Source: Prosopocoilus inquinatus (taxonomy: Eukaryota > Arthropoda > Insecta > Coleoptera > Lucanidae). From it: DNA of 64,000 bases. Location of the stretch: positions 9,054,501-9,118,500 of the forward strand of contig CM069880.1 in the NCBI GenBank assembly GCA_036172665.1, in the 5' to 3' direction. Made by a program: the position numbers and the translations under genes. Shown here in pieces: positions 38,101-53,100 of the stretch (within the stretch, counting starts at the first letter, position 1; each line of letters opens with the position of its first letter). Below the pieces are notes generated by a model, which was not told the origin of the DNA, ran no database searches, and saw only the letters and a list, made by a program, of their open reading frames with translations.

Positions 38101-41100
38101 ACGATGGAGCTCACGATTTTCCCGTGATTTTCGATGTCACTGTGCAGCAACTGAAAAAAGAAAAACACTGAAAACTTGCACGAATAATCCAGAAGGTCGT
38201 ACGCGACTGGTTCTTTTTTACGCTCAATATTGACTAAATTATCAGCAAAGACTGAGAGATATTCAAATAATGACTGAGCGTTATCTACTTACAAGCTGAT
38301 ACATGCATAAATGGCTAATAGTTATCTCTAATAAAATCTATCCGTAGGTACATGCACACCTACAATCAAAAGTAATGTCTCTAATTTACGATAAGTTGGT
38401 ATTTATTTAATATTGCCTTTTGTTGCGTTGCCTAAACCTAGTTTTCTGTTTTGCAGCAGCAACAAACAAATTAGTTCTCTGATAGCAACAAAATGAAGAA
38501 GCTTTTTACGCGACTTTTTCCGAAGACGTTCCGTTATTAAAATTCACGATGCAACAACAACGAATACCAAAAATAATTGGAATCAAACCGCCGACTTCTT
38601 CCACCGGTTGTTTAAATAAACACGTGTTCGCCGACGGTCACGTGAACCGGTTAGAGAAAAGAACGGTGCAGCAAACCTTGCCAGGAGAAAGAGGAACATT
38701 TTTAACCGTGTGTTTTATTAGATGCAATTAATTTTAATTCCTCGGAAAACGAAAGTTTCAATTTCTCTCACAAACTCCATTGTCTTAACACACTTTGCAC
38801 AAAATACCCCCCCGAGTTTTTTTTTTTTTAAGTACTCAAACAACCTCAATCTTTCTTATTTCTATTCGCAAGATAACGGAAACCATTTCACGTTTCATAT
38901 CCTGTTTTGTGTAACGTGCGTATATATATTTTTTTTAACAACCGTAAGTTTCCATGTGAACAAAAAAAAAATATATACATATACAGGGTCTTTCAAAAAG
39001 TGTGCTACAACTGGGATTTTTTTTATTATCGACTTTCATAAAAATTTATTGATGCAGAACGCTTGTGCATCTCCTAAAATCAAATTGGGAAATGTCGGAC
39101 GAAATTTTTCTTGAACGGTATACAGCGTGGACCCCGAGAAATAGAGACAGCTTAAGAGTAAAGTGCCCTTATTTTATAAGATACAGGAAAATATCATAAG
39201 AATAAGTTGTTCAGAATTACGAATGAAATTACAGCCTCCTACTCAGAAATAAAAAAATCGCAATTTATTGTGAACCACTCTGTACACACACTACATTAGG
39301 AAATACAGGTGGGATTAAAGTGCCTGCTAAAATAATATGAAGAGAAAAACACGAATTTCGTGCGCATTTTTCAATTATTTCAGTTTTTCTAGGTAATTAT
39401 TTCAATGCATTCCGAAACTTAAGTTTTGTAGCATGAACCAATGAAATAATTTCAAAGTAAGAACGAATTCCGTGTTTTCCTATTCATGTTATTTTAGCGG
39501 ACGTTTTAATTCCATCAGTATTTCTTAATGTAGCGTGGTTCACAATAAATTATATTTCTTTTGTTTTTGTTTTTTGAGATAGGAAGCTATAATTTCATAC
39601 CCAGCTATAACTTTTGATTCTAAATGACTTATTCTTATGACCCTTTCCTATATCTTGTAAAATAAGGGCACTTTACTCTTAAGCGGTATTCATTTCTTAG
39701 TGTCCACGCTGTATACCGTTCAAGATTAATTTCATGTGACACTTGCCAATTTGATTTTAGGGGATGCAGAAGTGAATAATTTAAATTAAAATCGATAATA
39801 AAAAAATCCCCATTTGCAGCGCACTGTATATACAGTCTGTTTGATTTTAGCTGTCACAGCAGATGAGATCACGGCTATTGTTAGAAATACGAAAAAATGC
39901 TATACCGAAAATTAAATGTACAACAATATTTTGTCGTACCTTTAAAAATCGTTGAGATAACAGCTAAAATCAAACAAATTGTATACAGGATGTTTTTGGA
40001 GGTAACCGAAAAACTTACGCCATGGTGTTCTAGAGGTGATTCTGAACAAAAAACTTCATATACACTTTAGGTCAATTCCTTTCCATACTTGAGATATCGA
40101 CAAAATAAAAAATACGCATCATTAGATAACGTATTTAACAATGAAATGTTGCGCTGTTCTAACCTTAAAACAGTCAAAAACCTTTTTTATTTAATAATAT
40201 TAAAGCGCTCACTCAAAACTTATTCATTAAATATACAAAATACAAAAACTTTCCGAACGATGTGCGGTTGAAATCCCTTTAATACCCGAACATTAACATG
40301 CTCCTGCTAATCCCCCCCGCATATTTTCGTTTAAGCTTGTGATAATGAAGCAAAAAAATATTTGGCACGCGCTATTTAGGTGGTTTATTTAAGTTATCGA
40401 CGTGAACAAGAAATGAAAAATGACACGAAACGGACGCACAAACGTAAAATATAAATAGGCTGAACAATGCGTTCAAATGAAACTCGCATTTGCGCGAATG
40501 AAGAAAATGTTAGAATACACGTACGCCACCAAATCCAAGAGGAGTTCAAACAACGAGCCAAGGTCAGTGCTACGTAAATTCTGATCGATGGTATTAATTA
40601 ATTAATTAATTAAATTATTAAGTAATCCGTACTGACATAATACGCGATTGATTTATAACAAGAGGGCCTAAGGTTTGAAAAATAATTGCAAATCCCAAGC
40701 GTGCGCGATTTTTTAAGTTACGACGTGCGATCTATAATTTTTAATTTTGTTACTAAAACAAACTATACTTGCGGTTGTCGTATATTTCCCGCGATTACAA
40801 TCCAGGCAGTTCACGATAAAAATCTATTTCTGTGCGCATATTTATAACGCTCGCGTAAATACAGCCTGCTCAAGCAGTAGCGGCTGTAGCAAGCAGGAAA
40901 CGATAGTTTGTTTGTGTAAGTAACTTCAAAAAGACATTCCACCAAGTCATATTCATGTCACTTATTTTGCCAGTTCAATTAGAAAGATGTTCTGTCAAAA
41001 AATGATGATGTTATAAATTCTGCTCATGCGCGTTCCACTTTTATTTTGCAGCCCATGAACCTATAATATTCATAACAACGAGGTCATAATATCATCATTA

Positions 41101-44100
41101 CAAGCTCGGTCCGAGAATGACGTTGTGGATGGTTGGCTGCATCTGCTATTGCGACCTTGATGCCTTTTTTCAAGGATGAAATGTTCCAAGCTCTGATATA
41201 ACGTGACTTGGGTCTTTTTACCGGTTATCTCACCGTAACAGCGCTTTTAATTCGAGGAATGTACTCTTCTATCTACACCACTGATTCGCTCTGACCTTGA
41301 TCGCGTCAAATGTTATTACCAGATTCGGCTTCGTTCCTATTTCGAAACCACGCGAAGAACACCAGAAGGCAAAACCAAAAAAAAAAAAAGAGCAGCGGAA
41401 AAAAATTAGAACGCCTGCCGCCTTCCTTACAACCAACAAACACATTAGACACGTGATACTCGCGTTTTGTAACGCTGTATTTCACAATTCGAAAAACTTT
41501 TCAATTCCCTACCTTACCTACATTCTACTATAATAATAATTACATTCGCATTCTTTCGATAATTGAATTGAATAATTTTATTTACATGCACATTTACATC
41601 CTTACGGTCATATTAATAATTACGGTGTAAAAAAAAAACACTCACCTTTCATTTACGTGACGTGGTGGTGGTGGTAATTGGCTTACAGTTTCCGGGAAAA
41701 TGTCACGGCCCGTGCACATCTCTAAACGGGCGACGTGCCGCTACTGGCCGCGTGTAAATCGCACGAAACTGGTTTCGGAAACAATATCTCCCGTTCAAAT
41801 ATTATTACTTCGGTAATATTCCCAGAAAAATAATTAACTTTTGCAATCCGAGCGATTTTAGAGGTTAAAACGTGGCAACTTTTACGATCTTAAACGCATC
41901 GCTCACGACACTGTTTCATAATTAACAACAACCGTTTCTCTTTTACTTAAATAAATTACCAACTCGCACGGTACATTCAATAGAAAACATGTTTACATCA
42001 AATAACACTGGAATTATTGATTACGAGTATATTACCCCTACCCGCCCCCCCACGAACGCCGCCCGTAATGACACTCAGGGACTTTCAACGTATTATCAAA
42101 GTATCGAGCTTTATGTTAAATTAAAAAGCACAATTCTGTACAAAACAACAATCAAACAAAAAAAAAAGCTCCAGAATAAAATACGAACGTCCCAAAAATA
42201 TTTTTTTTTTTAAAAAGAGATACGTAAAGGGAAGATGATAAGGCAATTTGAAGGCAAAACTGAAACTTTCAAAATGGAAACTAAAAAGAAACTGTAACGG
42301 CCGATTAAAAAAAAAAATAATAATAAGGCTGCCCTCACACGTTTTACATCATCGCACACACATCGCACTCTGCAAAACAGACAAAAAGAAAACGTCACCA
42401 AAAAATAATTTCCTCAACATAAGAAAATAATGTTGGCGTCGAACTTTGTATCAGAAAAATGAAAACTTTAAATTAATCAATCCGCAAAATTTTATTTTGG
42501 ATGGAACCACACACAATTTGGAAGCGCAACACACATCAAAAACCGGTGACCTTCCAAAATGGAAATTAACAAAAAAAAAGTCGAAATGGCCAATTAAACG
42601 AAATTAAGGCTGCCCTCACACTGACAAACATTTCAACTAGCCACCACACACACATTGATGAAACGGGCAAAACGTTTTACATCATCGCATTAAAAACAAA
42701 AACACAAAAAAAAGTCACCAAAAAATTATTTCTTTTTTACTTAAACACCAGAAAATAATAATAATAATAATGGCCTTTATTCGACCAAAGACACATTGTA
42801 TACATTCATATATATACATAATTAAAAAAAAATCAATAACGTCAGCATCGCACTTTATGTTGGTAAAATGAAAACTTAATCCGCAAAATACTATTTTGGA
42901 TAAAACAACACACTGAAGTTCCAGAATAAAACACGAACATTTTAAAAATAGGCTGTGAGTAAAGAGAAAACAACAGGCAATTTGGAAGTGCAACTCAAAT
43001 CAAAAACCAGTGACCTTTCAAATTGGAAATTAAAAAAAAAATAGTTGAAATGACCAATTAAAAGAAATTAAGGCCGCCCTCACACTGATAAACATTTCTA
43101 CCAGTCACCAAGCGGGCAAAACGTTTTACGTCATCGCACACACAACGCATTACAAAACAGACAAAAAAACGTCAAGGAAAAATTATTTTATCTTTGATAC
43201 ATAAAGGAAAGAGCATGATAATATTGATGACAAAGCAAATCGTTTTTCTTTGAGTAAAAACGTGCAAGACTGTTTTCTTTTTTACTTGAACCTATTTAAA
43301 AAAAAAAACTTTCTGTCAAAATTAGAGTCAAAAACATCTTGTAAAAAAAGTTTTCATTTTGTCAGTGTAGGGGCAGCCTAAAAAAGAGCACAATCATGTT
43401 GATGATAAAGTAAATCGTTTTTCTTTTAGTAAAAACATGCAAAACTGTTTTTGTTTTACTTGAACCTATTTAAAAACACTTTCTATAACAAAATTAGAGT
43501 GAAAAACGTATTATAAAAAATTGTTTTCAGTGTAAGGTCAGCCTAAAAAAGAGCATAATCATATTGATGACAAAGCACATCGTTTCTCTTTTAGTGAAAA
43601 CATGCAAAACTGCTTTTGTTTCACTGAATTGAACCTATTTAAAACATTTTGTAACAAAATTAAAGTAAAAAACGTCTTGTAAAGAATTGTTTTCGTTTTG
43701 TCAGTGTAGGGGCAGCCTAAAAAAGAGCACAATCACATTGAACAGTTTAAACAGTGACATCTTCCGACCGCTTTTTGACCTGACATTGTATTAGGATCGA
43801 CAACCAGCTGTATAAAAACGATTTCCAATATTTCTTTTTTCATAATCACATTGATGACAAAACAAACCGTTTTTCTTTTAGTAAAAACACGCAAAACTGC
43901 TTTTGTTTTACTTAAACCTATTTAAAAACACTTTCTGTCAAAATTACAGTCAAAAACGTATTGTGGAAAATTGTTTTCGTTTTGTCAGTGTAGGGGCAGC
44001 CTTAGAAAGGGCATAATCTCATTAAACAGTTTAAACAGTGACTTCTTACGACCGCTTTTTAACCTGACATTGTATTAGGATTGACAAACAGCTGTACAAA

Positions 44101-47100
44101 AACGATTTGCAATAATTTTTTTCATAATCACATTGATGACAAAGCAAATCGTTTTTTTTTTTTTAGTAAAAACACGCAAAAGTGTTTCTGTTTTACTTGA
44201 ACCTATTAAAAATCACTTTCTGTCAAAATTACAGTCAAAACGTCTTGTGGAAAATTGTTTTTGTGTTGTCAGTGTATGGGCAGCCTAAAACCTACGTGAC
44301 GAAAACTGATACTTCAAAGTAGTTTTTAAAGATAAAATCAATGACATGAAAATGAACGTTTCGCAATTCTCCGGTAATTATTGTTCTTTGTGCGGTTTTT
44401 ATTGCATCCTTGCGTAACAAAAGCGAAATGCATTCTAGAGTTTAAACAAAATAAACGTCGGGGAGTTAAAATAAATTTCAAGACGTTCACTTAACGTAAT
44501 TGGAAGATGCAACTCCTACGTCTTTTGTTAGTCCAAAAAGCACTACTAAATAGATGGATCCGAACTAATCCGGAATACGGTTGTGACCACACGATGATAA
44601 AATGGACGAAACGTGATGACGTAATTGCCAATTTGATTCAACGACACCCTATCTCTCTTTCTTGCTCACGAGAATAGTATATTAAACGCATATTTTAAAA
44701 ATAACTCTTACGGAGCGCACGAATATTTTTAAACGATATCGTTTTACACACGACGTAAATAAATAAATAATAAATAAATAAGGGTAACGTCGAATGCCGA
44801 ACGGAATTCCGAGAGTGCGCCAGCAAAACACAATGGGAATGGGATCATGATGACCCAGATAAAATGGGCTATTTTCTACCGTAGGTAATCACGCAACGCG
44901 AGATTATACGCTTTTAATTCGTCATTTAACGTCAACGGACGGTCAATGAATGATATGTGTGCAATTTGTTAAATTTATCTCCATTGTGATTAAATAGAAC
45001 GACCTTTCATCACTTCTAAACCAAATCGGGCCTAATTTAATTTATTACAATCACGTAACAATATACTGGAGTTATTGTGACAAATCAAAGCGAAAATCAT
45101 TTAAGAAAAAAATGATAGATGAGAGACATATTTGTCGAGGAGTAGTTGCTCTTTATATTTATACTACACTTAAGTAAGTAAAATATTTAGCATTAATAGT
45201 CCGCAGCTTAGATTGGAGGGAAGTCTGATACAATTTTCTTTATTACAATCCAAGGCAAGTCGAGTTGCCTACTAAAAATTTGCGCCTTCAACTTTGGAGA
45301 CCCTGTATATCATAAAATAAAAATAAAACGTATACAGGGTCTACCAAATCGAGTTTCTTGGGAAACCCTGTACGTCCGTCTCTTCGTGCATTACACAAAC
45401 AAAAAAGAAAACACTTTTATGATTATTTATCTTCGGATCCAGCAAGCTATCAAACATCTGCGGACTCTTATACACAAACATTTTAATGTCGCTGACATTA
45501 ACAGATATGTATCTGTTAAGTAAACTCAAGCAACCTTTCTGAACACCTTTTATGAGGATAAACAAACATGTACCTCACTACTAAGATTACAAAGAAAATG
45601 AAGTTAAGTATTAAATCACAACTACTCTTAAAATCTCCCGGTTGTTATGAAAATATTTTGTAACGACGCATTAAATCGTCTGCGTTATGTTTCTTATCAG
45701 GATCAGGAAATGATGTCTTTGTTTATTAGTTATAAGAGGAGTAGAAACCAATGTTTGCATTCCTGGCGATCCGTCTGGCACACAGATTTAAATCTCTTTT
45801 TCTTTTTCTTCTAAATACGCGATTAAAAAATATTATTATTTATTTTGCATCCATCAGCACACTCTCGAAGACGTCGTTGTTTCATTTATAAAGCTGAGTC
45901 ACTGTGTGCATATCCCACGCGAAGTCTTCACCATATCTATAAATATTCCGCTGAAAAAGGCTTACATACACGTTCACCTCGCCAAGAGTACTAAAGAAAA
46001 AAATAAAATAAAATTCAAAATTTAACACACTGTATAAACTTGCTTGAAATTTTTTAATTTCCTGGAAATCGAGATTTGAATTTTCGGTTTCACAAAATAA
46101 GAACAAAACACCACGAAGAAAGAATTGCCAGAAGACAGTAAAGGCTGTGTAACACGGACATTTAAATGTAATCTGCTAATTTACACAAAAAAAATAAATA
46201 AATGAAACTAGAGCTCTCTATACAGGGTGTAACTTTTATAAGGGGACAAAAGTCAAGGGCTAGTTCCTCACGTCGAATTATGAAAAAAAGTTCATATAAA
46301 CATACCTCGGCAAGTGCACAGTTTCTGAGATACAGGGTCTGGAAAAAAGTTGGCAAACTCTTTTCTTATTAATAGTTTAAACAGCGACATCCTACGACAA
46401 CAAATAAAAACAATAAAAAATTAAGCAATTATTAAATTAAAATATTAAAACAACCTAACCTTGCATTTTAAGCAGTATTGCCAACTTATTAAATTTCGAT
46501 GTTCGTAACTTTTTTAAGAAAAAAAATCGATTTTGACGTTAAAAATCGTATTACCCCGAGATGGCGCTTAATAAAAATAAGAAATAGAAACTGAAATAAA
46601 AAAATTGTTATTGAATAGGAAAAGATAGGCTTTTCGGTCATATTTTTAAAAATTTGCATGCAGTTTTTCGATCGTCACTTGTTTATGAAAAGTCTGAAAT
46701 TCGTTCTCGAACATTTCCGTCCCTTTTTCAATTTTCTCTTGCCAATCGTCATTTGTTTCCATCTTCAAATATTTCAGCCATTTTGTCAATTCCTTTTGGT
46801 GCCGTTATTGTTTAGAAGAAAGAAATAATTTGTTTTTCTTTTCTTTTTTTATCACCTGAAATTATTTCGTTTCCTTTCGTATTTCTTTACGGTTTTCCGA
46901 CGACCGTCATTTGTTTTTGTTTGTTGATTACTGCCAAGTTCGAATTTTTATTAATCTTTTCTTTTAACGTACGATCGTCATTTGTTTATTTTTTTTTAAT
47001 TATTAATTTAGTTGTGAATTTTTTCATTTGCAGTGGGTTTCTCGATTGTCAAAAAAACGTCTTTCGAGATAACTCGGGCCTGTCATTCAAGACGGCGTTG

Positions 47101-50100
47101 ATATAACAGATTTACGTTTAACTGAACTTCTTTCTAACCTCAAAAAATTAAATATTTTATTTACTTTCTTAAAATCATTGATCACCTGATCCAACTCTTG
47201 CATATTGCTAACTAGAGTACACATACTAATATAATTTCCAATTAATTTTAGATTTGTTCTGCACTTTCTACACTTTATCTACTTTACATTTCGACTTATT
47301 ATACAGGATGTAACTTTTATGAGGGGATAAACGTCGAATTATGAAAAAAAGTTCATATAAACACATGTCGGCAAGCGCATAGTTTCAGAGATACAGGATC
47401 CGGAAAGAAGTTGGGGGCAACTTTTTTGTTATCGATTTCTCAGAAAAATTTATTCTTTATGAAAGTTCCCTCATCTTCCCAAACCTAAGATACACTTGTC
47501 AAAATCTTAATATCCATCATCATGTACCGAGGAAATCGAAATGTTTGAAATCGACGTAAGAGTAAAGTACCTTTATTTTTCAAGATACGCAGAAATGTTA
47601 TTTGGGAAAGTTGTTCGGGAAAATTACGAGATTTCAAATATGAAATCGTGACTGCCTACGCTGATTTTGTTATATCTCAGAAACTATGCGTTTACGGTCC
47701 TATGTTTATATAAACTTTTTTTCATATTTCGGTGTGAGGAACTCGCCCTTGAAATTTGCCCCCTCATTAAAGTTACACCCTGTATAATTGGAAGAAATTA
47801 AATTTTGCCCCGCTGACAGTCAACCAATAATTTTGTTACACGGAAACATATTTTTTCTGAAACCTAAATATTTTCGGAAAAAAATTCTGAAGACGGTGCA
47901 AATAAATCCTATCTGCTATTACTTAATGAGACTTTTATAAACAATTGGGCGTAATATTAATCCTGTGCTAACAAAACGTAAATTTGTGTTTCCGGTCGTT
48001 CTAGAAACATCCATGCATTAACCTGAACGTAACACAAAAAACTTGAAATCATTTACACCCGTGTCATTCAGCCTTTAGTGACGAAAAAGAATCTCGAAAC
48101 AAAAAACAGAACGTTTTTTTTTTTTTATATTTACAAAACAAGGATAACACATTGTGTCCACCCTATTCGAGAAATCACGAAGTGGCTGACATCTAGAGGA
48201 AGGTCTGTGAAGGTTCCTAAAATAAGTAATGACATTTGTTTAACCTACAAAAAGCATGAAACTGAAATTTTTGTTTGGGAGTTTTGTGACGTTTGCGCAC
48301 TTTTAGCATAACGTACACACAATAATAAAACTAACAAAAAGCATTGATGGATCAATTAGAACAAGTTACATCGAATAACATTAATGACAGCTCATTATTT
48401 TCTTTATTAAAAGCGCCGCCATCTTTTGGCTGCTGATTTTCGCGTACAGGGCGCGTTCAGGAATCGAATCGCGAGAGCGCTTTGGATGTTTAAAAGCAGC
48501 AGCAGCAGCAGAATTTACAAAATCGCTTACGTGAAATGGAAAAAATATTATCCAAATTCGAAGCGTTATTTCTGAATAGGCTCCCGGCGTTCGTTTATTT
48601 AACACAATCGTTACTTGTATCAAAAGTGAGATAAAAGTGTAATTAAAGTGAACAGAGATAAATAAACGAATGCAGTTCTTATCGCTCAGAGTAACTCCAT
48701 CTTATTTTAATTACAAGAGGTTAAAACAAGATGCAAATACTCCGAGGGGATCTATTTATTTATTTATTTATTTATTTATTTTGCAAAACAGGGATAATAG
48801 ATTTTGCCTTTAGATTAGCCACCCTGGATAAAGTCGCCAATTTTTTTAGCTAATCAACATAACCACAAATACATGATTGTTTAGGTTATGTTAAAAAATT
48901 CGCGTGCACTATAACTGGGGCGCGTTCAGGAACTGTCTCGCGAGAACATTTCAGGCGTTTAATTTGAACAACTAAATATTAAAAAATTCTGAGTGTTAGA
49001 GGATGTGAAAAATAAAAATTCTCTGGCCAAAAATTTTTTCCTGTTAATTAATTAGTTTGTTTACCATTTGGAACTAACTGATGTATGATGACAAGATAAT
49101 CATAATTAATCATTTGTTTACGAAGTGAGTTCCTCGGTTTAATGATTTAATTGCAACAATTACGTCGTCAAGTCGATTTTGTAGCAACTTTCCTGAAACA
49201 TCAGCATACAACGAAAAGTAAAACTAACGATAATTACTTTTTGATGAAATAATTTTCGAGTTTGAAATGACAAGTTATAAAAAGATACCACTCTAATTTT
49301 TTTTTCTTTTTTGGCGAGCAGATAAAATACAAGAGGAGAAAGTGAAAAATTCCCGAATTGTACACAGCAACAATAAGATTTACTTTTTCTCTCGATTTCT
49401 TTTCGCTCGACAATGACGTGCACGTGTAAGTTTTAATTAAACAAATCGCCAGGGTAATTAATTAATTAATTAATTAATTAATTAATCATGACGACACCTA
49501 ACGCGTTGCGAATTTTAAATAAAATTAGGACAGTTATATTTTAGGACACACGGTCGTTCCGGCAGAGTTGTAGGTTCACAACCTACTATTGTACTACGAC
49601 ACTCAACTTAAATGATACCATTTGACAGTTTCATGGGCCTTACGCTGAATGTCATTAAGGGTGTGGTTGATATGCAGGAGTATCATTTAAGTTGAACGTC
49701 GTAGTACATACATACATACATACAACAAAGTCGATGCACTTTCCAGAAACGAATGTCACAAAAATGAAAGTTAAATTTATTTAAAGTAAATGTTAGAGAG
49801 AGAAATCGGAGAGTTAAATAAAATCTGCATAGAGGAAACCATGTTCAATATAAAATTGTCACAACTAAACAATTAAAATACGATTATTGCAAAGTTGCAC
49901 AACATCGACGTACCCATGTAATTTACATCAAATGACAACAAAAAAAAATTACTGTTTGACAATAATTTATTTGCGCAAATACTTTTAATGGTTAACAGCA
50001 ATTTCAGGAATGACGTAATCTTTTGTCAGGACAGGAATCAACCAGTTTGGATATACTCCAGCCAGCTGGACAAAGAATTAACTTGTTTGAATAACACTGA

Positions 50101-53100
50101 CCTTAAATAACATAAAGGAGGGAAAAAAATGCATGCTTGATTAAAACAGATGTGCCGCCACTTTTGTAAAACCACCATCGCCAAATGAAGGTCAATTCTC
50201 AGTTCGTTTGCCTCAAGAAAAAGACATAAGTGACTGTTTTAAATAAACATTTTTGTTTATTACTGGGCGATTTATAAAGGAAACTGAATCAGCAAGTCGA
50301 TAAGATTCATTATTAAAAATAAATAACGTTTATATTAAGCCATTCCAGTGGCGTGCGTATATTTATTCATTTTATCGAATCACCATGACGACTATTCATA
50401 AAATTTAATGTATTTAGGAAATAACGTTATTGGGAACTTTATTAGTAAGTGGAAAGATCGAGCCTTATTGCAACCAACGAGAAGAAGTATCTAATAGAAT
50501 GTTAATATTAAAGTTGCAAGAATTTTTCGACATATTTCTGCTGCATACGTGCAATTCACGTTCCTAGAGTAATTGTTCTCAATAGAGAAACTCTCACTAG
50601 TCCAAGATAACTCACGAAGCCTAAGTGTATAATTTACATGCAATTGTTATGATTAATAACACTCGTAAATTAACCTTTATAATACAAAGATACTTTCTAC
50701 TTCGTAATTATCATCTGATCGAAAGAACCAGCTAATCAAACCTTCAGAAAATTGTCTAGATCTTTCACCAGGATTGCCATCTGCGTACGTGCACTCAACC
50801 GTTGATGAAGCAAAAAAAAAACACACTCCAGGAAAAAAGTGAACATTAACAATAATAATACTCCGCCCACTTCAAGGTGGTAGCGATGATGCGTTTAGAA
50901 GTTTGGTGAAACCTGATTGATAAAAATTCCAGTTCAGCTATTTTCGACTCTGGTTCGACTGTGTCCAACTGCCAATGGCCTATTTCGAAAATATGCGGAA
51001 AGAGAAGCGCTTAAACTGATCTCACGCGCGCTCTCTCTTTAAACGTGTGAAAGATACCTAGCACAAAAATTTCCTCGGTGGGAAAGTCTAACGGTGAAAA
51101 TCGAATTAAATTACCTACACCTCTTCCCGGAGTTATTACAATTTACGATGATTGACTGGGACTACTTATATGAAAAGGTTAATCAAGAAGCAAATTCAAT
51201 TTTACGCCAGAAGTGAAGAGCAACACCCCCTTTAAGTATATCATCTATTAATAACATACGCAATCAATTACATAATGTTATAAATGGATTTCACAGAATG
51301 AAGCTACCTTTATTTCGACGTGTATTAACAATGACTAACGTTTCCAAACGAATTCGAAAAGTGACAACGGTCAAGAAAAAAATTTGTTGCCCGCCATTTT
51401 CTAGTTACATGGAAGGCAAGGTCGAATTTAGTTTAGGTACCACCTATAAAAGGCCCTCGTGAAAAATTAATTTAAATTTAAGAGGCCTGCGTCAAATTCG
51501 GATCGTGGTAATTACTTACGACTAACTGCTCTAGAGCACTCTGCAGTATCTCCATCTTGTTTTAACCGCATACAGTAATAGGAGATGGAGATACTCCCAG
51601 AGTGCTCTGGAGCCGTCGGTTGGGAACGCCATTGTTCCAGTGTGCAAATTTTCCAGCTTTAACAAATTATGATTAAACACCTGTATATAATAAACACATT
51701 AATTCGCGCGATTAAAAACAAACTTTTAAAATAAAATACTGCATATTATAAAAGGTTTTTTTTTTTAATTTGAGCGCGGCCATTGTATTTTCAGAAATGT
51801 TCAATTCATCCCTGGAGTTCGTTGAACACTTTTCTTGCCCCACCCTGTATTTTCGGAAAGTCCCGCCGAAGCGCCAAACGCAAGCGACCAAGGCAAAGAG
51901 GGTTTATTAACGGCGATAATACCTTGAAAGGGTTGAGATAAAATTTTATGAGCTTTTTAAACAATTAAATCCGGATTTACTTATTTGAGCAAAGTAGGTG
52001 TATATTTAAGGGTGGCCACCCACCATCCTTGGAATACATTTTAAATTGTGGTGGTAACAACGGATGTGCAAGTGACAATTTCTTTGTAAATAAATGAAAA
52101 ACGCTTAAAATGTTATACTCACGTGAATTTTTCCGCCGTTTTGTGTGCGGTTTCTGTCATAAAACTGTGCAGGTATAATTGGTAACCACGTGACGATCAC
52201 AAACAATCCGAAAATGTTAATATGCAACAGATAACTTGCGCACTTTATCCGACACGAACATATTCGTACTCCACTAACTGGATTATACGTACGACGCGTC
52301 GCATCTGTTATTTGTAATTAAAAAACAATCGAGAATAACCGAAACATAACGAAATCAGCCGAGAATATTCCGTAAAGTAATAGAAGTAATTATATTCCTT
52401 TTATAATGGTGCAACGCTCGCCGCAGCTCTAAAAATAGACCGACGATCATGTTTGTAAATTAAAGTAATGAACAACACCGCTTTTAAACTTTTGGTACAT
52501 TTGAATCACAACGGAAAACGTTCTCTTTCCGAACGCGTTCCGACCACCCGAACAGGTAGATAACTTGCTTGTATTCAGGTGCACGTTCTGTCCTTACACC
52601 TGGACAAAAGAAGTCATAAAACATCGGAAACTCGACAACAATGGACTTAAAAACAGACTGCACCTTCTAGCTAAATACAAAGACAATATTCAATCTCCCT
52701 TTCTATTAATTCTAATAACATATTCAATTTCATTCCAATCAATTACGTACGAGATTTCAAAAAAAAAAAAAAAAAAACTGCAGAATCACGAAACACTGTA
52801 TGTATGTACATACCTAAGCCTAGCGGGCAGTGTCCACCCCCGGTGCACTTTATTACCTGCTTTGTATCTTTACTTGGAATTCTGCCCCTTTAGGGGCCCT
52901 ACCCTTTATATTCTGGCCTCGGTAAAATTAAAATCCCTATGCCCCCGATACCATCAATTTATGGTTCATCCAGAATCTCAAATTATCATATAATAAATCT
53001 TATCGTTATGGTATTGATAAAAATGCCTCATTGTATTTTCCTTTTGTTGCTTTGTCACCGTAGTAACAATAATTAAAAAAATAATCTGTTCTTAATCTGA

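Noticed and set aside
52565..52993. 142-codon plus-strand frame
   Set aside because: It crosses a long A homopolymer, lacks any recognisable motif and runs opposite to klar intron sequence.
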